The position numbers and the translations under genes were made by a program. A DNA stretch of 30,111 nt, from positions 1-30,111 of the forward strand of contig CAIVFQ010000109.1 of NCBI GenBank assembly GCA_903905285.1, in the 5' to 3' direction. The DNA comes from an uncultured Alphaproteobacteria bacterium (GTDB lineage: Bacteria; Pseudomonadota; Alphaproteobacteria; Paracaedibacterales; CAIULA01). Within the stretch, counting starts at the first letter, position 1; each line of letters starts with the position of its first letter. The notes beneath the pieces are model-generated. The model was not told the DNA's origin. It saw only the letters and a program-made list of their open reading frames with translations, and did not search any database. Positions 8,204 through 16,068 of this stretch are shown one piece after another.

Positions 8204-9274
8204 TTGTCTGATAACAACACCCCTTATATTAGCTTTATTGGTTTTGCCCGGAATGATGATTATGTGCCAAACCGGGCCGAACGCCATAACTTTTCTTTAA
8301 ATTTTTTGATCCAGCAATTAAAAGATTTCCAAATACCGTCAGAGATTATTCTGGTCGAATGGAATTATTCTGACGACCTCCCGCCCTTAGCCGAAACCAT
8401 TAAGATTACCGTAGAAACCTCTTGGACGACCCTTCGCATCATTCGGGTACCTGCAAAGCACCATCAGCGTTATAAACACTGGCAGTTAAAACCTTTCCAT
8501 GTGGGCGCTGCTATTAATGTGGGTGTTCGTCGTGCTAAAGGGCAATTTGTATTGCCCTTGGCTTCTGATGTTTTTTTTACAGACGCTTGCTTGAAAAAGA
8601 TTGCATCTAGAGATTTAGATCTTAATTCGTTTTACCGTTGTGATCGTTACGATATCGACGCCAATGCCCTGGAAAACTTTACTGGCAACAGGGATGATTT
8701 CTTTTCAAGGTGTGTTGCGAATATTAAGGTTCATCATACTTACATCCATCAAGAATCCAGCTTTCAAATTGCCGACCTGCATACCAATGGATCGGGTGAT
8801 TTTTATTTACTTTCCCACCAATTGCTAAGTCAAATTCGGGGATCAAAGGAGGGTGACGATGCAGGAGCCTTTGATATTGATAGTCTAATCTTGCATGCTT
8901 TAAATGGCTTGGGTGCAAAGCAAGTTTTGTTGCCAGATGACTGTCGTGTTTATAAATTATTCCATGGAAAGTGAACCTCACGGTCAGTAGATCAGCTGTG
9001 GAAAGGATGGCAAAAGAACCTGGAACGAATTGTCCACAGACTAACGAAATCTAACAAAGCCGTGAATGATGTTCGCATCCTATTTAATTACCCCAAAAGA
9101 CGTTATGCTTATGCGCCTGAAGCAATTTTTGACTCGTTTGAAAAAAACTTTATAAAGCCTGCCCGTCAATGGGCCAAGAAAATCCCCCCCTTTTATTTGA
9201 ACAATGAAAATTGGGGATTAGCAGGGGAAGAGCTTGAGGAACAGGTTATGATCAACAATACTCAAAAAATATGA
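8204..9274 (+). pseudogene. Family-2-like glycosyltransferase interrupted by an in-frame TGA
   Basis: A TTG start with AAGGA 8 nt upstream opens a frame of 256 codons ending at TGA 8972-8974. The same frame then stays open for another 99 codons to the TGA at 9272-9274, including 29 codons before the first available start at 9062. The continuation reads as ordinary protein (VDQLWKGWQKNLERIV, NYPKRRYAYAPEAIFDSFEK). The N-terminal part has a GT-A/GT2 look: FIGFARND at the start, AAINVGVRRAKGQFVLPLASD (residues about 102-122, acid-containing metal-binding region), and an acidic D-x-D-like stretch near 220. I read this as one gene of about 356 codons with a nonsense mutation (perhaps TGG to TGA) or an uncorrected base. 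TGA is an ordinary stop elsewhere in the window. The truncated product may still fold. Confidence 0.7.
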
Positions 9275-9287
9275 GAAATATTCTCTG

Positions 9288-10331
9288 ATGCCTGACAAAA
9301 AAATTAATGTTGGAATAATAGGGGCGGGCCATTTTGTTAGAGGAGTTTTGCTGCCCAACATACAAAAGATAAGGGACTTTCAGGTGGTTGGCATTTATTC
9401 CAAAACCTTATCACAGGCACAAATCATCGCTGATGATTATGGTATAGGTTCTGCATCAGCCAATTGGCAGGAATTCATTAATCGAGAAGATGTAGATGCC
9501 TTGTTTATTGCTGTTCCCCCTTTTGTGCAAGAAAAAATTATTCATGAAGTTTGTGGAAGAAAACACATTTTAGCTGAAAAACCTTTCTCTGCTAACCTGG
9601 AATATGCTGTAAAAAATGCTGAAAAAGCCCTTACAGCTTCAACCATCAATATGATTGATTTCTGCTTTCCCGAATTAAAGACCTGGCAAACTCTTAAATC
9701 CATTATTGATCAAAAAGAGTTAGGAAGAGTACAACAAGTTATTGTTAATTGGTCCTTTGAAAATTATGTGAATATGCAAATGGCGGATTCCTGGAAATCT
9801 AGCCCTCAGGTGGGTGGCGGAACTTTATGCAGTTTTATGAGCCATGTTTTTTACTATCTTGAATGGTTTCTGGGGCCTGTAAAGAAACTGATGGCTCACC
9901 TGCTAAAGGTACCTGATGATCTCAGGAAAACCGATACGCTTAATATTGTGACACTTGAGTTTGAAAGTGGTGTCATAGGGAATGTTGCCGTGAATGCCAA
10001 AGCTTGGCAAGGACAGGGACATAGAATTGAGCTTTACGGGGACAAAGGAACGGCCGTTTTGAAGAATGAAGAAAAAACATATATGAAAGGGTTTAAGCTG
10101 CTCCACTATGATAAGAATTCAGAAAAAACTCAAACTTGGGATGATTTTGATATAGAGGAAAGTCAGCCAAATTATAAAATCCTTAAAAGATGCTCTCAAG
10201 CGATTCTTGGAAATAACTGTGGAAAACCTGATTTTCAAGATGGTTTACGGGTTCAAATTTTAATTGATTGTGCTATGCGATCTAATATAAATAGCGAATG
10301 GGTCTATATTCCAGCGAAAGTTAATACTTAA
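9288..10331 (+). CDS. Gfo/Idh/MocA family NAD(P)-dependent oxidoreductase
   Basis: A 347-residue dehydrogenase. The N-terminal Rossmann fold starts with VGIIGAGHFVRGVLLPNI (GxGxxx nucleotide-binding loop), and AEKPFS near residue 95 is the conserved EKP motif. The C-terminal half is the alpha/beta substrate-binding domain typical of the family, with GGGTLCSFMSHVFYYLEWF near 180 matching the GGG-D/H-region. Members oxidise or reduce sugar hydroxyls, often on nucleotide sugars. It begins 13 nt after the glycosyltransferase and ends 1 nt before the epimerase. It looks somewhat more AT-rich in third positions than the flanking genes, by eye only. Substrate unknown. Confidence 0.88.
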   Translation: MPDKKINVGIIGAGHFVRGVLLPNIQKIRDFQVVGIYSKTLSQAQIIADDYGIGSASANWQEFINREDVDALFIAVPPFVQEKIIHEVCGRKHILAEKPFSANLEYAVKNAEKALTASTINMIDFCFPELKTWQTLKSIIDQKELGRVQQVIVNWSFENYVNMQMADSWKSSPQVGGGTLCSFMSHVFYYLEWFLGPVKKLMAHLLKVPDDLRKTDTLNIVTLEFESGVIGNVAVNAKAWQGQGHRIELYGDKGTAVLKNEEKTYMKGFKLLHYDKNSEKTQTWDDFDIEESQPNYKILKRCSQAILGNNCGKPDFQDGLRVQILIDCAMRSNINSEWVYIPAKVNT

Positions 10332-10332
10332 C

Positions 10333-11295
10333 ATGCCTAAAAAATATCTTGTAACCGGTGGCAGTGGGTTTATTGGCGCTGCTTTAGTGAAAAAGCTGGT
10401 TGCCGATGGCCATCAGGTACGTGTCCTTGATAACAATTCGCGCGGTCATTTGCGTCGTCTTCAGGATGTTCTGAACAACATCAAATTTATCGAAGGTGAC
10501 ATTCGTGATCCTCAAACTGTGAAAGACGCTGTGAAAGGCCAAGACGCGATTTGCCATCTGGCCTATGTCAATGGCACTAAATTCTTTTACAGTCAGCCCC
10601 AAGTAATTTTAGATATTGCCGTAAAGGGCATGACCAACATTTTGGATGCTTGTTTAGAGCATAATGTCCGTGAGCTTATCCTTGCCTCAAGCTCTGAGGT
10701 TTACCAAACTCCCCCTATTATCCCGACAGATGAAACGGCCCCTTTGGTTGTGCCTGATGTTTTGAATCCGCGTTATTCTTACGGCGGCGGCAAAATTATT
10801 AGCGAACTGATGGCCATTAATTATGGTCGGCATTATTTTGACCGTGTATTGATTTTCCGCCCTCACAATGTTTATGGGCCAGACATGGGGTGGGAACATG
10901 TGATCCCCGAATTTTGTGTCCGCCTGATTCAAAGTGAAAATAAGGAATTTCCGATACAAGGTAACGGCCAAGAAAAGCGTTCGTTTATTTACATTGACGA
11001 TTTTATTCAGGGACTGATGGCTGTCATTAATAAAGGCGAACATCTTAATATCTATCACATTGGCACCCAAGAAGAAGTGACCATGGGTGACCTAGCCCGA
11101 TTAGTAGCAACCAGCTTAGGAAAAGATATTCATATTATTGCGGGTCAACTGCAGCCAGGAAGTGCCCTTAGGCGGTGCCCTGATATTCAAAAGCTAACAA
11201 AACTTGGTTTTCAACCAGAATGGTCGCTAGAAAAAGGCGTGCATATGACGGCCGAGTGGTATAAAAGTAATCTTAATTTACAACCTAAAGATTAG
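10333..11295 (+). CDS. NAD-dependent sugar epimerase/dehydratase (extended SDR)
   Basis: A 320-residue extended short-chain dehydrogenase. GGSGFIGAALV at 9-19 is the GxxGxxG NAD-binding loop, SSSEVY at 119-124 supplies the catalytic Ser/Thr region, and Y150-x3-K154 is the catalytic pair. GDIRDP near 55 and RPHNVYGP near 175 are further family marks. Members act on UDP- or dTDP-sugars (4-epimerases, 4,6-dehydratases); the exact reaction cannot be told. One base separates it from the oxidoreductase upstream and 8 nt from the methyltransferase, as expected of an operon. Confidence 0.9.
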   Translation: MPKKYLVTGGSGFIGAALVKKLVADGHQVRVLDNNSRGHLRRLQDVLNNIKFIEGDIRDPQTVKDAVKGQDAICHLAYVNGTKFFYSQPQVILDIAVKGMTNILDACLEHNVRELILASSSEVYQTPPIIPTDETAPLVVPDVLNPRYSYGGGKIISELMAINYGRHYFDRVLIFRPHNVYGPDMGWEHVIPEFCVRLIQSENKEFPIQGNGQEKRSFIYIDDFIQGLMAVINKGEHLNIYHIGTQEEVTMGDLARLVATSLGKDIHIIAGQLQPGSALRRCPDIQKLTKLGFQPEWSLEKGVHMTAEWYKSNLNLQPKD

Positions 11296-11303
11296 AATCT
11301 CCT

Positions 11304-12599
11304 GTGTTGCCAGCCATCAAAGAATCGTTTTATTCATTGCCTTTAGCTTTGGGTAGTCAGTCGAGTGTTCCTGTTACAAACTGTCAAGTTTGCGGATCAG
11401 ATCATTTGGATACAGTTCTGTTTTTAGGTTATATGCCGCCTGTAAACCAGATGCACTCAATAGGTTCCGTTCCCCACGAACAACCTTCTTATCCTGCTTC
11501 ACTTTTGCATTGTCGTCATTGTGATTTGGTGCAAATTGGCTTGGTGGTGGACCCTCAAATTTTGTTCCCTCCCAGCTATCCTTACACAAGCGGGACAACC
11601 AAGATTTTGCATGATAATTTTGACGATTTGGCCCAGGAAGCGATAAGTTTTCTAAATTTGACACCTGAAGATTTGGTGGTAGATATTGGCTCCAATGACG
11701 GAACACTATTATCCAAGTTTCAAAAACGCGGCCTGAAAGTTTTGGGAATTGAGCCAACGGATGTGGGGAAAATTGCTCAAGAAAATGGCATTGAAACGAT
11801 CATTTCTTATTTTTCTGAAGAGTCGGCTGAACAAGCAGTAAAAAGTCATGGTCATGCAAAAGTTGTAACGGCAGCAAACGTTTTTGCACACATAGAAAAT
11901 ATTCACGACATCATTAAAGATATTAAAAAGGTAATCGGGGAAAAAGGGGTTTTCATTTCAGAATCCCACTACCTTATTTCCTTGCTTGAAACAGTTCAGT
12001 ACGACACGATTTATCATGAACATTTGCGCTATTATTCTCTAAACAGTTTAAAAAATCTTCTTTCTCAGCATGGGTTGGAAATCATTAAGGCCAAGAAAAT
12101 CCCAACGCACGGTGGCTCTATTCGGGTTTATGCCGCCCTTAAGGGGCAATACCCCCTTCATCACAGCGTTCAAGAAATCCTAGATCAGGAACCTCAAGGT
12201 GACTCACTATCACAAGCTTTAATTGAATTTAAGAAAAGGATTTTAGATTCAAAATTACAGCTTCTAACTATACTGAACGACTTAAAAAATCAAGGAAAGA
12301 CCATCTGTGCTATATCGGCCCCTTCCCGTGCATCAACGCTTGTTAGTTATGTGGGATTAGACGATGGAATCATTGATTTCGTTGCGGAGATTAAAGGCTC
12401 GCTTAAGATAGGCAAATACATGCCTGGCACTCTTATTCCAATTGTTAATCAAGAAGATGTTTTGTTTGGCGATAAACAACCTGACTATGCCCTTATTTTA
12501 TCTTGGCACATTGCAAGCGAACTTAAAGAAAAGCTTAAAGAAAAAGGATTTAAAGGTCTATTTATTGTTCCCCTTCCCACACCCCACATCATAGGTTAA
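11304..12599 (+). CDS. SAM-dependent C-methyltransferase, nucleotide-sugar type
   Basis: A 431-residue three-part methyltransferase of the type that methylates carbon of NDP-sugars. An N-terminal zinc-binding domain has C27/C30 and C70/C73. A class I SAM fold follows with VVDIGSNDGTLL (about 125-136, motif I) and E150 at the end of the next strand. A C-terminal domain of about 170 residues contains PTHGGSIRVY near 272 and AISAPSRASTLVSY, matching the partner domain of TylC3-like enzymes. Start codon is GTG with a poor ribosome binding site; TTG at 11307 is an alternative. Context (epimerase before, sugar dehydrogenase after) supports action on a nucleotide sugar. Confidence 0.87.
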   Translation: MLPAIKESFYSLPLALGSQSSVPVTNCQVCGSDHLDTVLFLGYMPPVNQMHSIGSVPHEQPSYPASLLHCRHCDLVQIGLVVDPQILFPPSYPYTSGTTKILHDNFDDLAQEAISFLNLTPEDLVVDIGSNDGTLLSKFQKRGLKVLGIEPTDVGKIAQENGIETIISYFSEESAEQAVKSHGHAKVVTAANVFAHIENIHDIIKDIKKVIGEKGVFISESHYLISLLETVQYDTIYHEHLRYYSLNSLKNLLSQHGLEIIKAKKIPTHGGSIRVYAALKGQYPLHHSVQEILDQEPQGDSLSQALIEFKKRILDSKLQLLTILNDLKNQGKTICAISAPSRASTLVSYVGLDDGIIDFVAEIKGSLKIGKYMPGTLIPIVNQEDVLFGDKQPDYALILSWHIASELKEKLKEKGFKGLFIVPLPTPHIIG

Positions 12600-12607
12600 G
12601 GCCATAA

Positions 12608-13804
12608 ATGACATTCAAAGAAACAGCTGTTGATATTGCCATTGTTGGGGGCGCTGGACATGTAGGCCTACCACTTGCCTTGGCCTTTGCCAATAAAGAG
12701 CAAAAAGTTCTTATTATGGATATCAATCCTCAAGCGATTGATTGCATCAAATCTGGCAAGTTGCCTTACCAGGAAACCAATGGTGAGGTTTACCTTCATA
12801 ATGCCTTAAAACAAAATCATCTGTTTTTTTCAACAGACCCTGCGTCTATCCAACATGCCAAAACCGTCATTTTAACCATTGGCACACCCGTTGACGAATT
12901 TTTAAACCCTGACATTCGGGCAGTGCAAAACTGCATTGATGACTTGTCGCCCTATTTTCAAAAGGGTCAACTGATTGTTCTGCGATCAACTGTTTTCCCG
13001 GGCACAACTGACTGGTTGGGTGATTACATAAGCAATAAAGGCCTAGATATTGAGATCGCCTTTTGCCCTGAAAGAGTTGTGCAAGGCCAGGTGATGGAAG
13101 AGCTGCATTCTATGCCTCAGCTGGTATCAGGATTAACACCAATGGCTGAACAACGTGCGGGGAAATTGTTTGAACTGCTTACTGACGAACTGATTTACTT
13201 ATCGCCGAAAGAGGCAGAGTTCGCCAAGCTTTTTACCAATGCTTATCGTTACATTCGATTTGCTACGGCCAATCAATTTTACATGATGGCTAAAGACGCT
13301 GGCCTTGATTATTATCGCATTCATGAGGCGGTGACCCGCAACTATCCCCGCATGGGTGATATGCCGCGACCAGGCTTTACGGCAGGGCCTTGTTTGTTTA
13401 AAGACACGATGCAACTGTCTGCCTTTGCCAAAAACGGGTTTAGTTTGGGGCAAGAGGCGATGCTGGTAAACGAAGGCCTGCCCCTTCATATTGTTGAACA
13501 CCTTAAGACTGAATATGGCCCCGCCTTAAAGACCAAAACCATAGGTTTATTGGGGATGGCTTTCAAGCCTGAATGTGACGATATTCGTTCTTCTTTAAGT
13601 TATAAATTAAAAAAAACCCTAGCTTTGTATACCAATCAAATTCTAACGACCGATCCTTTTGTAACGGTTGATCCAACCTTATCACCTTTGGAATATGTCA
13701 TTGAAAACAGCGATATCTTAATTCTATGCATGCCTCATCAATGCTATCGCACTCTAAACATTGCACACAAGAAAGTGATAGATGTTTGGGGAATTTATTC
13801 CTGA
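12608..13804 (+). CDS. Nucleotide-sugar dehydrogenase (UDP-glucose/UDP-ManNAc type)
   Basis: A 398-residue NAD-dependent enzyme that oxidises the C6 hydroxyl of a UDP-sugar twice to the uronate. IVGGAGHVGLPLALAF at 12-27 is the NAD loop (usual form GLGYVGLP), IMDINPQ at 36-42 closes the Rossmann strand, and RSTVFPGTT at 126-134 and EFAKLFTNAYR at 204-214 are the conserved central helices. The catalytic cysteine is C262 in GPCLFKDTMQL. The C-terminal domain has GMAFKPECDDIRSS, typical of the family. Last gene of the sugar cassette; a strong promoter for the ribosomal genes begins at its stop codon. Confidence 0.92.
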   Translation: MTFKETAVDIAIVGGAGHVGLPLALAFANKEQKVLIMDINPQAIDCIKSGKLPYQETNGEVYLHNALKQNHLFFSTDPASIQHAKTVILTIGTPVDEFLNPDIRAVQNCIDDLSPYFQKGQLIVLRSTVFPGTTDWLGDYISNKGLDIEIAFCPERVVQGQVMEELHSMPQLVSGLTPMAEQRAGKLFELLTDELIYLSPKEAEFAKLFTNAYRYIRFATANQFYMMAKDAGLDYYRIHEAVTRNYPRMGDMPRPGFTAGPCLFKDTMQLSAFAKNGFSLGQEAMLVNEGLPLHIVEHLKTEYGPALKTKTIGLLGMAFKPECDDIRSSLSYKLKKTLALYTNQILTTDPFVTVDPTLSPLEYVIENSDILILCMPHQCYRTLNIAHKKVIDVWGIYS

Positions 13805-13805
13805 C

Positions 13806-13834
13806 TTGACTTCGCTGGACGTCTATCCTATAAA
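13806..13834 (+). promoter_or_regulatory. Strong sigma-70 promoter of rpmI-rplT
   Basis: TTGACT (13806-13811) and TATAAA (13829-13834) are 17 nt apart, close to consensus. Transcription would start near 13841, leaving a leader of about 105 nt before rpmI. It marks a new transcription unit right after the sugar dehydrogenase stop. Confidence 0.75.
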
Positions 13835-13859
13835 TTAAGGTGCTTCGTAGCATGAGCAA

Positions 13860-13885
13860 GGAGGGAATACTATGTATTAATCTCC
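13860..13885 (+). promoter_or_regulatory. Leader hairpin with a sequestered two-codon ORF, upstream of rpmI
   Basis: AAGGAGGG (13858-13865), a near-perfect Shine-Dalgarno, stands 6 nt before ATG TAT TAA (13872-13880). The same bases fold: GGAG (13860-13863) pairs with CTCC (13882-13885) and AATAC (13866-13870) with GTATT (13874-13878) around a TAT loop. Ribosomal protein L20 is known to regulate rpmI-rplT through leader RNA in other bacteria; that this hairpin does so here is inference. Confidence 0.4.
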
Positions 13886-13945
13886 GGGCATGCCTATCTG
13901 CGAATGTTGAGATAATCTTTTTTAAAAGTTTTAGAAAGAACAAAA

Positions 13946-14143
13946 ATGCCCAAGATGAAAACAAAGAGCAGCGTAAAAAAACGCTTTCGTTTGACAGGTT
14001 CTGGTAAAGTGAAAATGGCCCAGGCAGGCAAACGCCACGGTATGCGCAAACGCAGCAACAAAATGTTGCGTGATGCACGCGGAATGATGATTATGCATCC
14101 AAGCGACGCCAAAAAAGTTAAAACCTATTATTTTCACGTCTAA
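13946..14143 (+). CDS. rpmI: 50S ribosomal protein L35
   Basis: A 65-residue very basic protein, [20 protein letters not shown] at its N-terminus and [13 protein letters not shown] in the middle, both typical of L35. Normal length. It is followed after 16 nt by rplT, as in most bacteria; infC, usually just upstream, is not present here. Confidence 0.97.
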   Translation: MPKMKTKSSVKKRFRLTGSGKVKMAQAGKRHGMRKRSNKMLRDARGMMIMHPSDAKKVKTYYFHV

Positions 14144-14159
14144 GTTATAGAGGCCTACC

Positions 14160-14519
14160 ATGTCACGTGTTAAACGCGGGGTCACAACCCACGCCCGTCA
14201 TAAAAAAATTATTAAAATGGCCAAAGGATACCGCGGTCGTTCTAAAAACTGTTTCCGTATTGCTGTACAACGTGTTGAAAAAGCGTTGCTGTATGCTTAT
14301 CGCGACCGTCGCAATAAAAAGCGCGAATTTCGTGGTTTGTGGATTCAGCGCATCAACGCCGCTGTGCGCGAACTGGGATTAACCTATTCCGTTTTCATGA
14401 ATGGTTTAATCAAGTCGGGAATCACCATCGATCGCAAAGCCATGGCTGAACTCGCTGTTAATGAACCAGCAGCTTTCAAAACTTTGGTTGAGCAAGTTCA
14501 AGCGTCCATGGCCGCTTAA
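14160..14519 (+). CDS. rplT: 50S ribosomal protein L20
   Basis: A 119-residue basic protein that binds 23S rRNA early in large-subunit assembly. [34 protein letters not shown] and [19 protein letters not shown] are the conserved segments. AGAGG precedes the ATG. In many bacteria it represses its own operon, which is relevant to the folded leader upstream of rpmI. Confidence 0.98.
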   Translation: MSRVKRGVTTHARHKKIIKMAKGYRGRSKNCFRIAVQRVEKALLYAYRDRRNKKREFRGLWIQRINAAVRELGLTYSVFMNGLIKSGITIDRKAMAELAVNEPAAFKTLVEQVQASMAA

Positions 14520-14534
14520 ACGATTTTTTACATA

Positions 14535-14570
14535 CCGTCCCTGCCTGGATTTATTTCCTAGGTAGGGCGG
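14535..14570 (+). terminator. GC-rich hairpin between rplT and pheS
   Basis: CCG-T-CCCTGCCT pairs with AGGTAGGGCGG around an AT-rich loop, giving about 11 pairs with one bulged T and one G-T pair. No run of T follows, so it is a weak terminator, an attenuator, or a processing site between rplT and pheS rather than a classical intrinsic terminator. Confidence 0.45.
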
Positions 14571-14592
14571 CATCTTCTGTAGGTTATGACAT

Positions 14593-15618
14593 ATGACCGA
14601 AACCCTTGATCTTCCGATATTTGTTCAAACCTGGAAACAAGTTCTTCAAGATTGTGAAAATTCTCAATCCTTAGAAGATATCCGCCTGCAGCTGTTTGGG
14701 AAAAGTGGCCTGATCATCCAACAGCTAAAAGAGTTGGGGAAATTATCGCCTGAGCTTCGTCGTGAACACGGTGCGCTTTTAAATGCAGCACGCGATGATC
14801 TAACCCAATGCTTATCAGATCGCAGAGTTGTTTTAGAGCAACAGGCGTTGACCGAACGTCTGCATCACGAAACGCTTGATATTACGTTACCGGTACGACC
14901 CTTTAAAAATGGAAAAATCCACCTGCTAACCCAAGCAATACAAGACATCCACTATTATTTTTGCAACCTGGGGTTTCAAACAGTGGAAGGGACTGAGGTC
15001 GAGGATGAGTATCATAATTTCGATGCTTTAAACATTCCAAGTCACCACCCGGCCCGCCAAGATCATGATACATTTTATTTGAAAGACATCACCAACAGGT
15101 TGTTGCGCACCCATACATCAACAACACAAATTCGCACGTTAACGAAACAACAACCGCCTTTACGCATTATTAGCACGGGGCGGGTTTATCGCAGCGATGA
15201 TTTGGATGCAACCCATACGCCGATGTTCCATCAACTGGAAGGCATGGTGTTAGAACCTGGCATTCATATGGGACATCTTAAAGGGTGCTTAATCGATTTC
15301 TGCCGTTATTTTTTTAACAACAAAGATTTGCAGGTGCGATTCCGACCCAGCTTTTTTCCCTTTACTGAGCCTTCGATGGAAGTGGATATTTTGTACACAA
15401 ACGCCAAGGGTGAGAAAAAGTGGTTGGAGCTGTTGGGCTCTGGTATGGTGCACCCCACTGTTCTGCAGAATTGCTCTGTTGATCCCCAAACTGTTCAAGG
15501 GTTTGCCTTTGGTATGGGGGTTGAGCGGTTGGTGATGCTGAAATACGGCTTAATGGACATTCGCCATCTTTACCATTCTGATCAGCGCTGGTTAGATCAT
15601 TATGGTCGGGGTTGTTAA
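14593..15618 (+). CDS. pheS: Phenylalanine-tRNA ligase alpha subunit
   Basis: A 341-residue class II aminoacyl-tRNA synthetase subunit that forms an alpha2-beta2 enzyme with PheT. The N-terminal coiled-coil (about 20-100) is followed by the catalytic core: motif 2 in RVYRSDDLDATHTPMFHQLE near 197-216, WLELLGSGMVHP near 276-287, and motif 3 in GFAFGMGVERLVMLKYG near 306-322. Full length and intact. PheT normally follows within a few bases; here 450 nt holding a dispersed repeat separate the two. Confidence 0.98.
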   Translation: MTETLDLPIFVQTWKQVLQDCENSQSLEDIRLQLFGKSGLIIQQLKELGKLSPELRREHGALLNAARDDLTQCLSDRRVVLEQQALTERLHHETLDITLPVRPFKNGKIHLLTQAIQDIHYYFCNLGFQTVEGTEVEDEYHNFDALNIPSHHPARQDHDTFYLKDITNRLLRTHTSTTQIRTLTKQQPPLRIISTGRVYRSDDLDATHTPMFHQLEGMVLEPGIHMGHLKGCLIDFCRYFFNNKDLQVRFRPSFFPFTEPSMEVDILYTNAKGEKKWLELLGSGMVHPTVLQNCSVDPQTVQGFAFGMGVERLVMLKYGLMDIRHLYHSDQRWLDHYGRGC

Positions 15619-15793
15619 AATCATGAAGAGCAAAGCAACCTCATTAAAATTGAGAAACGGAAGTGGATTTCATGCCATGAGAGGGGCGGATTTTTCCGGG
15701 CAAAATCATAGCTTATATCGGGGGGTCCTCGAAACCCCAAACCGCGACTCCGCAAAAAAATTATTAATTGTTTTGCCCGCCGCGCACCTCAAT

Positions 15794-16018
15794 ATGACTC
15801 TCCCTTTGCTTCAAAATATTAGAAATTTTGAAACACATCTTCGCATCGGCTTCCACACCGATGAAAATTCGTCTACAGTGACAAAGCGCTCTGTCACGTC
15901 AACAAGGCAACCCTGTTTTAAAAACAAGGGGGCTTTAAAAAGCCCAATAACGCGCCCGACACATTCGGGTGTTTCTAGCTCCACCATGTTTAATAATAAA
16001 GCAAAATGGTTAACAAAT
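15794..16018. repeat. Multi-hairpin dispersed repeat, copy 1 (between pheS and pheT)
   Basis: The 450 nt between pheS and pheT hold a sequence that recurs at 27663-27889. The core of 225 nt runs from ATGACTCTCCCTTTGC to TGGTTAACAAAT. Weaker similarity extends left to about 15649, including a GGGG...CCCC hairpin near 15721, and this copy carries about 40 extra nt before the core. Stems visible: 15810-15817 with 15825-15832; CATCGG with CCGATG (15844-15863); GTGACA with TGTCAC (15888-15907 area); GGGCTTT with AAAGCCC near 15929; 15953-15959 with 15965-15971. A 156-codon frame covers the region but is not conserved in the other copy, so I do not call a gene. It may be a mobile non-autonomous element or a structured RNA in the pheST transcript. 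Confidence 0.8.
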
Positions 16019-16068
16019 CGTTTATGGACGGGTTACAGATTTTGCCCTTTTAATGAGGTCATTCTGCC

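Noticed and set aside
8972..8974. TGA reassigned to tryptophan in this genome
   Set aside because: Several intact genes in the window (secF, pheT, lepA, the sugar dehydrogenase) end in TGA at the expected place.
9062..9274. Separate 70-codon gene after the glycosyltransferase
   Set aside because: It is in the same frame as the transferase and the 29 codons before it are also open, so it is the C-terminal part of that gene.
13852..14008. 52-codon frame upstream of rpmI (MSKEGILCINLRACLS...)
   Set aside because: It runs out of frame into rpmI, the composition is not protein-like after the first residues, and the region is explained as a folded leader.
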